The notes: generated from the sequence alone by a model not told the origin. Shown: positions 1-12,111, counted from the stretch's first letter. The stretch is 64,000 nucleotides of DNA from Stropharia rugosoannulata (GCA_028532985.1 JANCIK010000013.1:62001-126000), one strand, 5' to 3'. Numbers and translations are program-made.

Positions 1-162
1 GAAAACGGTACCGCGTATGGTTATCAAAGCAAGGCTTCAGCACTCGGAGAAAGAAAACATGTGCAAACAATTAATTAATCCATGGGAATGGAGAGAATCT
101 TTCACGATCAAGACATCAGCTAGGATGATTTGTGCATGAGTACGTATGGTCTCAACTACATG

Positions 163-958
163 TTAATTAATAGTCGAGTACTCCGTTAATTCTGAAAGCA
201 GAGTCTTCCATATACCACCATTTAATCCTAAGATCGTGCCCCATCTTGGGTTGGCATCTCCCCATGCCTTATTAAGCCATACAAGATGTCCCCCCACAAC
301 GAAATCTGCCCAACTAGGTACGTTTCCCATCATGAAAGGACCGTCCGTCTTTGCATACCAAGCAGCTAACTTGCCAAATCCAGCTTCCACCTTGGCCCAC
401 TCCACCTCGGCCTCGTCTCCAGTTGGCACGACATCCTCTAGGGTTTTTCCAAACGCTTTCTCCCTTGTTGAGCGGAAGTAATCCAGGCTTTCAGTGTTGA
501 GTATGGCGATAACGGGTGGGATGACGAAGACCCAGAGCGCATCGAGCTTCTGATCGAATTGATTATCGAAATCGATCTGCAGACCTAGAGTGTTGTTGGG
601 GAAGATCTTCATCCCATCTGGGTACTGCCGCTCGAGGTACTCGGCGATAAGAGGCGAATCAGCAATATAAGAGCCAGTCGAAGGGTCGTGGATGGCGGGA
701 AGGGTGTAGTTTACCTTACCCGTTTGTCCAACCGAAGTAGGGGGGATACCGAGTTCTTTACAGCGTCTTTCGATGTCAGGGTACTCGACCCACTCAGTCT
801 TGTATGGGAGTTTCTTCAAGTTAAGGCAATATCTACACGCCAAGGCGTATCAGATAATCTTGTCATATTGTTAAACCTAATACCACCAACCTGACTTTCC
901 AGGTGTTAGGTGACCAGGGCCCAACTTTGGATGGAATGTCGTAGAAGATAATTGTCAT
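163..958 (-). CDS. Glutathione S-transferase, fungal etherase/FuA-like
   Basis: Two exons, 958..891 and 832..163, separated by a 58-bp intron (donor GTTGGT, acceptor TAG), give 245 aa. The first exon supplies MTIIFYDIPSK and the glutathione-site stretch GPWSPNTWKVR. The second continues with YKTEWVEYPDIE, then TLPAIHDPSTG and IADSPLIAEYLE, the usual cis-Pro and Asp/Ser glutathione-binding parts of a thioredoxin-fold GST N-domain (residues about 1-95). An all-helical C-domain follows. Length and motifs fit the soluble cytosolic GST classes enlarged in wood-decay Agaricomycetes (etherase-like/FuA), which conjugate or cleave small aromatics with glutathione. The start is the only ATG giving the complete beta-1 strand. 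Exact class and substrate are inference. Confidence 0.85.
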
Positions 959-960
959 GG

Positions 961-1441
961 CGCTGCAGGGTGTTCGGCGGGATTCAAACAGTGAAAGATC
1001 TGTAACCACATTTATATTCGTCCAAAGTCGCCCCATATATCCGTGTACTTGGAGCCATGTGGGCATCTTCTGGATAGAGCTCTATTTTTCCCACATACAA
1101 TAGTGTCGCCCTTGTCCTCTAAAATTATCTGTATCGCTACATACAGTCGCTCGTGAGATATGTGAAGCAAATAAATAATCGAAACCATTGGCTTGAAACA
1201 CCGCTTATGTGGATCTTCCAAAGGTGGGAGTGTCCTTGTACAATGATTTTTTCTCCTTTAGAAACAACTGGAATAATTAAGGTTCAATTTGAGATCGTGT
1301 TGGATGTGTCTGTTACCGACCGACCAGTTATGAGTTTAAGTTACCGGTTACCGCTCATACTCGTATTGCTTACAGATTCCCCAATAATTGCTGGAGGCTG
1401 GTAGGCAATAAGTGTTAGTATTGAAGTCATTCACCGCTGTT
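961..1441. other. Intergenic, no gene seen
   Basis: This stretch lies between the GST start and the stop of the next minus-strand gene, so it holds the GST promoter and the 3' region of the membrane-protein gene. I see no coding signal, repeat or RNA gene. Confidence 0.5.
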
Positions 1442-2572
1442 TCAACTAACCAGCGAGGAGTTATCAACACAGTCTTCAAGGCGCTTTCTTGTATATCGGT
1501 ATACACGGCAGGCCATAATGTTAGTGAGGATCATATTTGGAAGGGTGAACATCGTTCTCGTTGCTGGGGGTGTTGAAGAGCGGAACATCGTAGCTACCGT
1601 CAAGGCGTTACTCATAAGAGTTATACTATGGACAAACGGTAAGTTTGCCGTCGAAGACCAAACGGACATGAGTAAACCCGCTTACAAGTAGTATTTTTGG
1701 CCGTCACGAAGCATGCCCCGACTGAAAGCTGGAAGATATCTCCCCAACAGAGCGATCTTCAGTCCATTGCGAATTTCTACTTCGATGTAAGCGTTATGAG
1801 CTAGTCTCCACGATATTGCGCAGAACACCAGGGTGTCATTGACCAGCGGTGCAAGTATTGCAGTGTACACAATACCCGGAATGTGCCCGTCTTCACAATA
1901 TCGTGTTGTCCCGACGTTCTGGCCAGCGACCGTGATAGCAATCAACGTCGTTGATCCTACGACGAAAAGCCAAAGGCAGAAAAATGGAATGACGATGCGT
2001 AGACTTCCGTTATAAACAGCTCGTAGTCGGATAAAGAAAAGGAAGGCGCTACCCCCATGCGAAATAGGGTAAAACGCGTCGGGTACAGTCTCTCCCAAAC
2101 TGCAGTGTCCGAGTGCGGCAGCTACGTTTTCTCACCTTTAATAGAGCAATTCCCATAATAGGATGGATACACTCACTCTGGTAAATGCTTGTACCCAGCA
2201 AGCAACCCAGCGTACCAAGTCTGTGGCGAAAAGCAAAAGATTAAATGATGAAACTGACAACAGCACATTCATGGCAATTATGTACATACCTTGATATCAC
2301 CAATGCAGCTGTATTGACAGAGATACGATGGCTGATGATGAGACTAACATCGTCTGGAATAAATTCCAAAATGTCCCATAGTAAAACCTGTTAGAAAGAC
2401 CGATGTTAAAACTTTCATATATATGATTGCACGGGTATGTATTCACAGCCAAAGAGGCCACCAGAATATATACCGCTACGGATGACTGGTACGCCGCATC
2501 TGGGGTCAGAAACGCCAGTGGGGTATCTGGATTTGGCTTTGTCGCGTTTGCAAAGGGCATGAAGACTTTCAT
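1442..2572 (-). CDS. Seven-helix membrane protein of an Agaricomycete-expanded family
   Basis: Five exons, 2572..2447, 2387..2290, 2220..2177, 2121..1686 and 1625..1442, with 55-69 bp introns, total exactly 296 codons (295 aa). Joined motifs match a basidiomycete integral-membrane family that I recall without certainty as DUF6533-like: VLLWDILEFIPDDV, VISRLGTLGCLLGTSIYQT, YPISHGGSAFLFFIRLRAVY, then NDTLVFCAISWRL and MACRVYRYTRKR. About seven hydrophobic segments are visible. Function is unknown for the family; location in a membrane is inferred. The first ATG (2572) was chosen; an internal Met at 2560 is possible. Splice choices for exons 2-4 rest on restoring the family motifs, and all phases agree. 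The gene looks intact. Confidence 0.8.
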
Positions 2573-5179
2573 AAACCAACAAGCAATAGATGAGTGTATT
2601 TATGACATGGATTCAACAGGGTCAATTGAAACGCAAGGTGTGTTAAACGGCGTTCTTAGCGCATCACTATGCCAGCTTGTACAAACATAGTATCAATTTA
2701 AAGCACAGCGCGGTCCAGATCTCAAGCACAGCAACTGGCGCTAATTCAATGTGAGAAAATGTTACTTGATTTGCAACGACGTTGCTCGGTCTATTTTTAG
2801 CTTTAGGCAGTATTTTCAGATTGAAGCCAAACGACCGAGTAGTTCACATACAACTCATAAGTCTTGCCTTGTAAAAGTGCCATTTAACCTCCAGAAAGCA
2901 TGACTATATCTATATGAAGAGTAATCCAGTACTATACCGTTTTACCTTATTCTACTTTTTTTTTGCTTATAAGTACCCATGTGTTTCTAAGGTACGCAAA
3001 TAGATAACATTGACAGAAGTCAAGCTGTGCTAAAATTTTACATGTACTTTAGTCTCTTTCGGCGTAAAGAATGTAATAATCACCTTGTACTTCTTTCAGG
3101 AACAACTTATTAGATGTTACACCACCTCGCAGGCGTATATGTCACGGCATATCAATATACTGGACAATTTTATCTGTCAAACCTCTACATATATAATGAC
3201 AGTATGTAGTCTACGTGGTAATTTTTCAGCCCTAAGCATTGCCTTTGATACTAAGTCGTTCCAGTGCTGCAGATTGTATAAACAGGCAAGTTTGTACATC
3301 GTTTCCAAACTCGGAAATTTGGTTTATCAAACCTGAAGGCTACCCTCCTTAAATTTCTAGACCACGGCATTACGCCCCACTGACGGATCCACGCAGCAGG
3401 AAGGTACTGTTAAAAGTGATATTATGGCACCTATCATATAATGAACCCATTGAACGTCTGGAGCGTCTCCGATATGTCAAAGTTATACACACTGCAAGTT
3501 GGACTCATGCGTTGTGTTGCAGAAGTCTTTCAATTAGAACTTTTATAGAGAAGATATATTAGTCTAAGATATACGACCATCGCACTGTAAAGAGTCATAT
3601 TCCCACTGCTGTATTTCCCCAGTGCTCGTGAGACTTACACCAGTATGATTATCTTCCTTTATACACAGAAAGTTGATGAATAGTCGATCTGTAGGGCACC
3701 TGAAATACGGGAGACGCGGTCAGAACTTTCAGGCAGTACACTACTCTGCCTCTTTGACTGATACTGCTTAACAAGAAGGGAGACCATCTCGTCTCGTGCA
3801 TATTCGGTCACCCCCGCTGACAGGAAGCATGCTGGATGCTACCGTTTCCAGCAACGTATGCTGGTAACCGTTACTTTGGATTCTCTGGAAAGCGTTACTT
3901 CGCAGTATTTTAACTGATGCATCACGATGTTCACGGGCGGTCATCCGGTAGGTCATATCACCGGCAGAAAATGATCATACAAATGACTCGGACGGCAATA
4001 GGAGTGTACCGCTCCGACGCTTGTAGCAGGCGCAGCCCTATACCGTCACTACTGAAGTGTTCCAGAGAATCACGGTTACCGTTCAGAAAACATACAATTT
4101 TTTTAATTATAAAACCCGGAAACCACTTGTTACTACCCACAGGTAGAGATAATGCAAAAGAGTCCGGTGGTTCATGCTCTCTCATGTTCTCACAGCAATT
4201 ATGAACATGACATCGGCCACCGCTGATAAAATGTAGAGTTTTGAACCTTGTTAAAGGTTTTGGCTCACGCCCGCTCAAAAAAGCTCTCCCACATCAGCTG
4301 CTGTTCGAAAAATGTGATCATCAACATCCCAATGGCGGTGCATATATGTGCCTAACCTTAAAATTGTCCTGTGGGCGCTAGAAGTAGATGGGTGCATGCG
4401 CGCGTGCATAATGGAAGTAAGGATTAGGCGCAGTTCGTGAGGTTACGGAATATCCAGGATTACACTGGGTTATCCGGACCAGACCTAGGTAGTGAATTAT
4501 TAACGTGCTGTCTTTCTCGAAGAACTATACTTCTCATGTCACTGACTACGAACTTTATTTTTAGTGACATTGCGATTCCCTCATGATAACGTGTGTCCTA
4601 AACACCCATTAAAGGGGATTCCAGCAAATCCAAGCTCTAAGCGATGATTAATCAAACAAAAGGTGTTCAATGACATGGGCAAATTGATATAGGTGGAAAT
4701 GTAAATCATCTACAGATACGAGATTAGCCAAAGGGTAACATTTACTGCGAGTCCAGAATCAAACACTAAATGAAAAAACATGCTACTCTTTACTCAGAGA
4801 TTGCACTATACACTGGCAACAATAAAAACCCACTATACATGTAACAGAAATATTCAAGGCAACGGAGGCAGAATTAAGGCGGCCGGCAATGACACCGGCC
4901 ATCAGTAATCTAATTTTAGAATATGCCTTTCACTTCGACACCAGTCGGATTGTGAATGATCAAAGTCAGACTATGGGCGGTATCCAGAGCAAGGTGAGGG
5001 ACAAGACAAGTCCAAAGCCTGACAAGAACGTACATGTGTCACAATATTTTAGTGCGACTGTGCAACTGTGCTGTCTTTTGAGCATTATAAAGAGGGCAGA
5101 CAGGGCCGAGGTGAAGGTAGAGGTCTCAGTGGGCAGTGTCCCGGCAACCACTGAAGAAAAAAGCTGCATTTCAGCCCTG
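2573..5179. other. 2.6-kb stretch without a recognised gene
   Basis: Only short ORFs occur, without splice-linked continuation or recognisable motifs. It contains the promoters of the divergent membrane-protein genes on either side (starts at 2572 minus and 5180 plus). No transposon ends, RNA genes or tandem repeats were noticed. Decayed mobile DNA or an unrecognised fast-evolving gene cannot be excluded. Confidence 0.4.
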
Positions 5180-6926
5180 ATGTCGAACTCCACAGCTCTT
5201 CCGCCTATCCCTGCTGACATCGCAAGTAGGTACGCGAACCTAATTATTCCTTTGAGCTATTTCTTCACTAAGCGCGCGCCACCAGCACCGCTCCCCAGGT
5301 ACATACCCATGCCAAGCATTGTACATTCATGATCTCATTACCAATTTTATTGCAGCTTTTTGGGACACTAATTAATTGGACTCTGTTTGGAGTTTTATCC
5401 GTACAAACATGTACGTGCATATCTGGCAAGAGACAGCCTTTCGAGCTCTACTAATGACTGGGGTTCACTACCAGATGTGTACTACCTCAACTTTCCGGAT
5501 GATTCGATCTGGAACAAGCTTCTGGGTGAGTTAGAGGTCTCCATTTTAGCTTTCCAGGACTGACTCTATGTTTGAAGTATATGGATCCTACATTCTCGAA
5601 GTCGTACAAACAGCAATGACAGGGGCCGATCTCTACTTCTGGTAAGCGGACCAAAGACATCTCATGACAAGAAAACTAACTTGAGTACAGGTTTGCCAGT
5701 GGATTCGGCAATATGAACCATCTCGGCAACGTGAATATATCTCCAGCCGATACGCCCATACTGTGTGGGTTGATAGCCGCCATCGTACAATGTTTCTTCG
5801 CCTACCGGATATTCACTCTCAAGCGATCTTTTCTTTGGATCTGCGTCCTGATTGTCCTGGTATGTATAGTAGACTTCAACTCCAGGTAACCACCTCACAT
5901 GCAGCGCAGACCGCTCTTATGCAAACTGTTGCCGCAATGGCTGTGGGTTGGAGGGTAAGGAAAATCCAATTCCCGCTTCGACAGGTGGATTAAATTTAGT
6001 CCTTAGGCATTCGTCCTCCAAGAGTATTCTAAGTTCCACGACCACGTTGAATTTCCCCAAGCCTTTGATGTACGTAATGTTCAATGCTGCAATAATAAGG
6101 CAAGGCTGACATCCAATCTAGGTCTGGTTAATTGGCGACACTGTATGTGATACTCTAATTGCTGGGACTATGCTCCTGCTTGTGAGACAGCAGCTTTTTT
6201 GTGGTCTTTATACCTATTAACACAGTATTTTAGTTCCATCAGTCACGTAAAGATGGAATGAGACATGGAACCCAGATCTTGGGGCGTTTAGTGCGCCTAG
6301 TGGTAGAAACTAACACCTTAACTGGTACGGTATTCTATTGTGAATGATATTGTGAAAACTAAAAGACCTTTTTATAAGCTGGAATGGCGTTGGTGTCGTT
6401 CGTTATTTATGCTACGCTTCCAGTAAGTACTGATACCTGTTTAGCCTGTTCGTTAACTCATTAGTGATTTCAGGGAAATAGCATCTTCATTTGCACGTAA
6501 GCTCTGGTCAAATAGCCGTCTCGTGATTAGAGTATACTGACTCGTGTGTCGTCTCTGAAGAACATTGGTTATGGGGAAACTGTGAGATCATAACGATACG
6601 GGTTCCATTCTGCTAAGACTAATCGATACTTCAGGTACTCTAACACGCTTCTCGTCACGTTCAACAACCGCATCGCCTTGCGAAATATGAGCGGGAAGAC
6701 AGTATATGAAAGCGGAGGAAGTGGACGCATGCCTCTCCGTCAGGTTAAAGAAAGCGATGCCGCCACATTCCATGTTGCTTCAGCTAATTTCACAGTACAA
6801 TCATCACAAGAAAGCTATGAAATCCACGTATGTATAACTCATTTCCCTCTTTTGATTTGAATTCTTACCCTCTCTCTACAGAAAATTCACGACAAAGCGT
6901 TGGACACAATTGGATCTGCGGTCTGA
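5180..6926 (+). CDS. DUF6534-like seven-helix membrane protein, 15 exons
   Basis: Exons 5180..5229, 5286..5298, 5356..5410, 5475..5525, 5578..5641, 5691..5859, 5910..5954, 6007..6069, 6122..6181, 6234..6324, 6379..6422, 6474..6496, 6561..6581, 6635..6827 and 6882..6926 sum to 329 codons (328 aa). Introns are 49-64 bp. The product has the family pattern: LFGTLINWTLFGVLSVQ, YVYYLNFPDDS, LEVVQTAMTGADLYFWFASG, then KLYSNTLLVTFNNR and a polar tail. Seven helices are expected. These proteins are very numerous in Agaricomycetes and have no established role. Exon 2 is a 13-nt microexon coding the middle of ASSTAPQLFG. A shorter homologue lies at 27988..29348. Exon order and phases are seen; the family name is from memory of its consensus. 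Confidence 0.82.
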
Positions 6927-7458
6927 TGTATACCGAGTTGACTTCGCAGAACACTCTTAAGCTTTAATATGTTCACATAACTTATTTAACTCGTTTCCTT
7001 TTCTTTGGGTGGAAGAATTTAACTAAAGTAACACATTCATTTACGCATTCATCCACCGAATACTTCGTTCATTTCTATTTACATTCTTTTCAAGAATCAG
7101 TATAAGTAAACCAGAGTTTAATGGCGTGTTAGATATGCATATTTCATTTTGTCGAGTAATAAAGGATGAGCCTTGAAGCTTGAAGTCCAAGCAGCCTGCA
7201 GCGAAGTCCCCGCTTCGTTCTCCGTACTCCATAATCAGTAGTATGCCGCTCAAGCCGTAAGTTGGCCGTCGCTGGCGGCTGCCGGAAGAGAATAACGTGA
7301 CTTTCTACTTATGTATTACTTAATCGGGTTGATCGGAGTCGTCAGCTGTCCTAGCACAGCACAAGCACAGCTGCCTACAATGTTCACCTTCCTGCTAATA
7401 CCCATCATTTCCCTTCTGTCCAAACTCGACGAATACACTATAAGGAAACAACTCTAGA
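6927..7458. other. Intergenic, no gene seen
   Basis: A 532-bp gap between two plus-strand genes: 3' region of the DUF6534-like gene and promoter of the helical-bundle gene. No further feature is visible. Confidence 0.5.
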
Positions 7459-8475
7459 ATGACCCGAAGGAACTCCTCCGAATATGACAAAACAGATCTT
7501 GTTGTAGCAAGCAGCACAAGCCTATTCACTCTTGTACAAGACGCTGCAAAATATGCCCCGGTCCCATATCTCCAGGAAGCAGCTGGATCTGTTATTTTCA
7601 TCTTGAACACAATTGCGGTGAGTCTGGTCTGCGCCTACTCATACCAATTGCCGCTCATGTTGAACCCTCCATTATGCTTGACACCAATGCAGAATACTAA
7701 AAATAATCAAGAAGATCTTAAAGCCCTAGCAAAAAACGCTGTCTCCCTCATTGCTGCTATATGGCGCTCGTATGAGAGCTCCAATGCAAAGAATGAATGG
7801 CCTTCCCGTGATATGAGGGATGCTATCATTGATCTTGTCGAGTGAGTCCGCCGTACCATCGATAAGTAATCCCCCTGGTTTACCAGTATGACAGAATACT
7901 GGACTCTATCGTTGTGTTCGTGAATCAGAGGCTTTCAAAACGGTACATTATCCGTGTAGTATATAATGTACTTGACACGCGCAAAATAATCGAGTTCCGA
8001 CAGCGGATGACGAGTGCAATCCAGCATTTTCAGGTGAGCACTTGTTTCCTACTCCCTGTAAAATTGGAATACGCTAACTCGCAGCCAGGTCATCTCTGAC
8101 CTCAATGTCAACCAGATGCTGAGTGAACTCCTGGAAAAGCAGGATGCACTCTTAGCAGCAGCTGCACTCCATAATCCGCAAGGACAGCCTCCGGTTTACA
8201 GTGTGTTTGCTCCCAACGGAGCGCAGTTACAACCTATGCCCAGTGCAAGGCCCTCAAGGCCCTCAGCCGTTCCAATCGTTGAAGATTCAAATCACGGCTA
8301 TCAACCTCGACAGTCTTACAACGCCGCAAATGTTAGTAACCCCGCCAATGTGCCAACCAGGTATAACTCGAATCCCCGTCAAGAATCGTCATATGGCCGT
8401 CAACTACAGTTTTCCAACATCACAAACAGCGGTATATCCATCGGAGGGGGCAGTGTTTCTGTTAGAAACAGTTAG
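7459..8475 (+). CDS. Small helical-bundle protein with disordered tail
   Basis: Four exons, 7459..7617, 7693..7841, 7895..8033 and 8089..8475, give 277 aa. Residues about 1-160 are predicted helical and begin with the pattern DAAKYAPVPYLQEAAGSVIF, followed by later helices RDMRDAIIDLVEILDSIVVF and a basic stretch. This resembles the N-terminal four-helix bundle that precedes kinase, NACHT or adaptor regions in many Agaricomycete proteins (MLKL-N/HeLo-like). Here no effector domain follows; the last exon is Pro/Ser/Asn/Gln-rich and low-complexity. It may be a stand-alone adaptor or membrane-acting bundle, which is inference. The acceptor at 7894 was chosen over the one at 7886 because only it keeps frame. 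Confidence 0.7.
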
Positions 8476-8729
8476 AACATTTAGGACTAGTGCGTGTATA
8501 ATGCTACGACAAAAATCTTTATTGTACATTAAAAGCTTAAGCTTTTGTAGTCGCCTTGTAGTCACGAGCACTCCGAATCAAATGCTTATCATATATCATA
8601 CCTACACCACCTGATATACCATTCTCATCTCTTTCTCTGCTTCTCTCCGCATGCTCCGGACCGCAGAGCATCATAAGAACATCGTTGAATAGGTTCTTCG
8701 CCTTCCCTCCCATTTTTATTCTCTCACCT

Positions 8730-10009
8730 ATGTCCAGTGAATCGCAGGTTCCACAGCCTCTGGATCCCTCTATTTTACCCCGCCTCGATCCCGAATACGC
8801 GGCTTTCCATCAGGCGCACATAGCCCACCTCGTACCGCCACATACTATTCCATGGAGTCCCCAGATACGCAATGCGCCGGCAGTCCCGGGGGCATCAGCT
8901 CCACTGCGGGTGGGTAGGATAGCGGACTATGACTTAATGGACACACGATGCCGCGTCTTCACCCCTCCGACGGAAGAGCCTGAAGGAGGGTGGGGTGTAT
9001 TCATATTCTTTCACGGAGGTGAGTCTCTGGAAGATTGGTCATGTATCACATGGAATAATCGTCCTGATCAGGTGGCTGGACGTTGGGCAACATCGACAGC
9101 GAAAACACGTTCTGCACCAACATGTGTGTTCGTATGTGTCGTTCATATTTCTGTTGATCGTTGTTGCCTAAGGACTTGTGCATTCAAGGCGCCAACTGTG
9201 TTGTGGTATCTGTCGATTACCGATTAGCACCGGAGAACCCATATCCAGCGGCTGTTGAGGATGCCGTCGAGGCACTCAAGTGGGTTTATACTCATGCTCG
9301 GACAGATCTAGATGCAAACCCCAACAAGATAGCCGTCGGGGGATCGTCCAGGTATGCAACAGCTCGATAACGCTCTCTCGCCTACTCAATGCTCACCTAT
9401 CTCCAGCGGTGGAAACCTCGCCACCATCCTCGCGCTCAAAGCACAGTTGCTCACCCCGCCCATCCCGGTCATCTTCCAGCTGCTCATAGTACCCGTGACT
9501 GATAATACCGCGTCAGCTGAGACCTTGTGGAAGTCCAACGCACTGACACCGTGGCTCAGCCCCGCGCGCATGGAATGGTTCAAGGCGTTCTACCTGCCGA
9601 ACAAGGATGACTGGACGAAATGGGACGCGTCACCGATCTTCGCACAGGAGGATATGCTGCGCAAGCTTCCCCCGGCATGGTTCGGTCTCGCTGAGCTCGA
9701 CATCCTCTGCACGGAAGGCGAGCAGTACGCGGAGCGCATGCGGCAGGTGGGCGTGCCTGTTGATGTAGTCGTATATAAGGGCGCACCTCACCCTATCATG
9801 GCAATGGACGGTGCGTAATTTTTTTTTCTTTAGCGAAATTCATGAGCGGCTAATGTAAAATAACCTCGTCACTGATTTTTCCAGGGTAAGCCTCTCATTA
9901 AAGTGTTTTCCATGCTGAAATCTAATGTAAGACTGTAATCTTTAGGGTCTTATCTGTTGGAAAGAGAATGGTTAGCGATGCTGCTGCTGCGTTGAAGAAA
10001 GCTTTCTGA
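8730..10009 (+). CDS. Alpha/beta hydrolase, HSL-type esterase/lipase
   Basis: Exons 8730..9018, 9072..9131, 9189..9351, 9407..9810, 9885..9885 and 9946..10009 give 326 aa. The joined product shows HGGGW at about residue 95 (oxyanion hole of the hormone-sensitive-lipase family), VDYRLAPENPYPAAVED, the nucleophile elbow GGSSSGGN, a probable acid at LAELDILC and the histidine in APHPIMAMDG. Such enzymes hydrolyse carboxyl esters; no signal peptide is evident, so it is probably intracellular. The C-terminal helix VLSVGKRMVSDAAAALKKAF is in frame only if one base, G9885, is kept between two introns (9811..9884 and 9886..9945). Otherwise the protein ends just after MAMDG. The start at 8730 was preferred to an upstream in-frame non-ATG codon. 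Confidence 0.85.
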
Positions 10010-10208
10010 ACAATTTGATTCGGACAAGGCCTTGGCCGTAATATTGCCCCATGTAATCTCAGAGAAGACTTTGAACACACACCAGATGAGAGCGGAATAC
10101 CTTACGCAAAGCTATGGTCTTAAATCAAACCGCTTGAATATTCCCCAATTGTTCTCCAGATATTTCCCATGACATGTATTTATGTATTTCTCTTTCCCTC
10201 GTGACGCG

Positions 10209-10227
10209 TGATCCGTAAAAGCCGCCC
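10209..10227 (+). promoter_or_regulatory. Half-site TGATCCG-n5-GCCGC upstream of F-box gene 1
   Basis: TGATCCG followed after five bases by GCCGC lies about 125 bp before the ATG of F-box gene 1. The same spacing is present before F-box genes 3, 4 and 6, where the left half CCCGGATCAAG is also present. Here the left half is not recognisable. Confidence 0.4.
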
Positions 10228-10337
10228 AGTGCCATGATCAGGCGAGTGACTCTTTCGGAATATTCTCTTCCAGCTTCAGCACACCTATCTGCATTATCAT
10301 AACACTGTTTCCTACATCCCTGCCAATAAATCGTCAT

Positions 10338-11939
10338 ATGAGAATGACTTCCGTCCGCCTAAATTCTGATCTCCCCGAAGACCTCTTTACTACGAACAGG
10401 GCACCCAGTGATGAAGAGCTAGCAGCAGCCCGCACATTGATAGCCAATCTCGAAAACCAGTTGTGCGATCCCACCACAGCGACTGCCGATGGAGGGTCTA
10501 CTGTATCACTTTCGCAGAACAATATTTTAGAAAGCCTAGCGGAGCTCAAAAACGTTGTTTCCCCAATACGGCGTGTCCCAGCGGATATCATACGCGAGGT
10601 CTTCTTGGCATGCCTCGACCCGCATACCTTCCCATACATGTCCAGCCATGGTGTACCTTGTACTCTCTCCCACATTTCCAGCGGCCTCAGGCAAATTGCA
10701 TTATCGACTCCAGCACTTTGGGCAGCCTTTCACGTGAGGATTAACAGACGCAGTCAGACCTTTTCAATGAGAGGCTCCAAGCCTCTGGAATCAATGCTAC
10801 GGGGTCAGGCATTTTGGTTAGACCTATGGATTCACCATCGCTCTGGCAACCTTCCATTGCGTATCTCTGTCAATGAGCTCGGCACGGAGGAACCACAGGA
10901 CAACATGAACGATGCAATAAACCTTGTACTCTCTTGCCATTCTCGCTGGAGGGATATCCGTTTTTCATACCCATTTGATACTACATACTCCCAAATCTTG
11001 GCATCCCTAAAAACATTTACCCCACAAGACGTTCCACTGCTACACAATATTGATTTTGGCTCCATCCTGGACGAGGATGAGACTTTTTTCCCTGTACCAC
11101 TTCTTGCTTGCCCAAGCTTGAAGAAGTTGTATGGCGTTTCATTCCAAAATATATATGAACTTAAATCGCACCTACCACTGTCAACTATCACAGAGCTTCA
11201 ATGCTATTTTTCCGGAAGATGGCGACCATCGCTTTTCGCCGATTTTGCAAATGTGCTTCGTCTATGTGTATCACTCGTCAATCTTGACTTGCACGCAGAC
11301 GTTAGAGGAGAAATAGAGTCTATCAAACCTGATGTATATCTTCCCCATCTACGGAACTTAACTATTCACGAGAACTTTGCGAGACTGCGCATGCTCACAG
11401 CAATCAGTGCCCCACAGCTGGAATCGCTGGATGTTCATCTTGATGGTACTGACTACGGCAGTTATACTGATCATTGGCCTGTGGAAGACATAATTGGATT
11501 TTTCCAGCGCTCGCCCAAGATACAAGTTTTACGCGTGGGCGGTCCGATGCAGGCAAATACGATGCTGAGTATACTCCAATACTGTCCCCTCCTTATCACT
11601 CTGCGGCCGCCCCCCACTACCGACCGCTATTCAAGCTGGGACTTCGTTTGGTCAAGATTTGTTCAAATTGATACCACACAAGAAGTAGTATGCCCCAAGT
11701 TGCAGTACCTCGACATTGGATACGACAGTGGATTGATAATCACAAACTTCAGCACTGTAAAAATGCTGATTACATGCAAGCTGGAGCCGTCACCATCACT
11801 TGCGCCCTGGAAGCGATTGAAGATACGATTCCGATACCTCGAAGCGGAGAAGGAGGAAGCTGATCAATTGTTGGCATTAGCAGACTCGCTTAGAGTAATC
11901 ATTGAGGGAGTTCATCCAGCTGCAGAGCCCAACCTTTAG
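10338..11939 (+). CDS. F-box protein, paralogue 1 of a local cluster
   Basis: An uninterrupted 533-codon ORF. The N-terminus DLPEDLFTTNRAPSDEE is shared by all cluster members, followed by a short coiled stretch (ANLENQL). The F-box-like helix pair is at about residues 70-135: SPIRRVPADIIREVFLACL, then LSHISSGLRQIALSTPALWAA. The remainder is a leucine-rich, repeat-like region of the type seen in Agaricomycete F-box proteins (NLTIHENFARLRMLTAIS and similar). Known family role: substrate receptor in SCF ubiquitin ligases, with the F-box binding Skp1. The substrate is unknown. It belongs to the subgroup with genes 3, 4 and pseudogene 5 (VPCTLSHIS, LSTPALWAAF). ATG 10338 or 10344 could be the start. 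Confidence 0.85.
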   Translation: MRMTSVRLNSDLPEDLFTTNRAPSDEELAAARTLIANLENQLCDPTTATADGGSTVSLSQNNILESLAELKNVVSPIRRVPADIIREVFLACLDPHTFPYMSSHGVPCTLSHISSGLRQIALSTPALWAAFHVRINRRSQTFSMRGSKPLESMLRGQAFWLDLWIHHRSGNLPLRISVNELGTEEPQDNMNDAINLVLSCHSRWRDIRFSYPFDTTYSQILASLKTFTPQDVPLLHNIDFGSILDEDETFFPVPLLACPSLKKLYGVSFQNIYELKSHLPLSTITELQCYFSGRWRPSLFADFANVLRLCVSLVNLDLHADVRGEIESIKPDVYLPHLRNLTIHENFARLRMLTAISAPQLESLDVHLDGTDYGSYTDHWPVEDIIGFFQRSPKIQVLRVGGPMQANTMLSILQYCPLLITLRPPPTTDRYSSWDFVWSRFVQIDTTQEVVCPKLQYLDIGYDSGLIITNFSTVKMLITCKLEPSPSLAPWKRLKIRFRYLEAEKEEADQLLALADSLRVIIEGVHPAAEPNL

Positions 11940-12111
11940 TAGCCCCAAATGGTCACCATCCGCAGCTCTGAGCGAAGATGGCTTCCTAGACTAGTACTAG
12001 CCCAGTCCTTGTTTTCGTTATCTAGTACTTTGACTGCTTATGCATATGACTTGTAACCAAGAAACAGCGTCTGCCGACGAACAATATATCGTTGCACAGA
12101 GCACGTACATA

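Noticed and set aside
4889..5332. A 147-aa plus-strand ORF taken as a separate protein
   Set aside because: Only its last part, from ATG 5180, matches a family start. The rest is upstream region and first-intron read-through.
5860..5885. A 26-bp intron in the DUF6534-like gene ending at CTCCAG
   Set aside because: Too short for these fungi. Using the acceptor at 5909 gives a 50-bp intron, keeps frame and restores the family-like sequence LIVLTALMQTVAAMAVGW.
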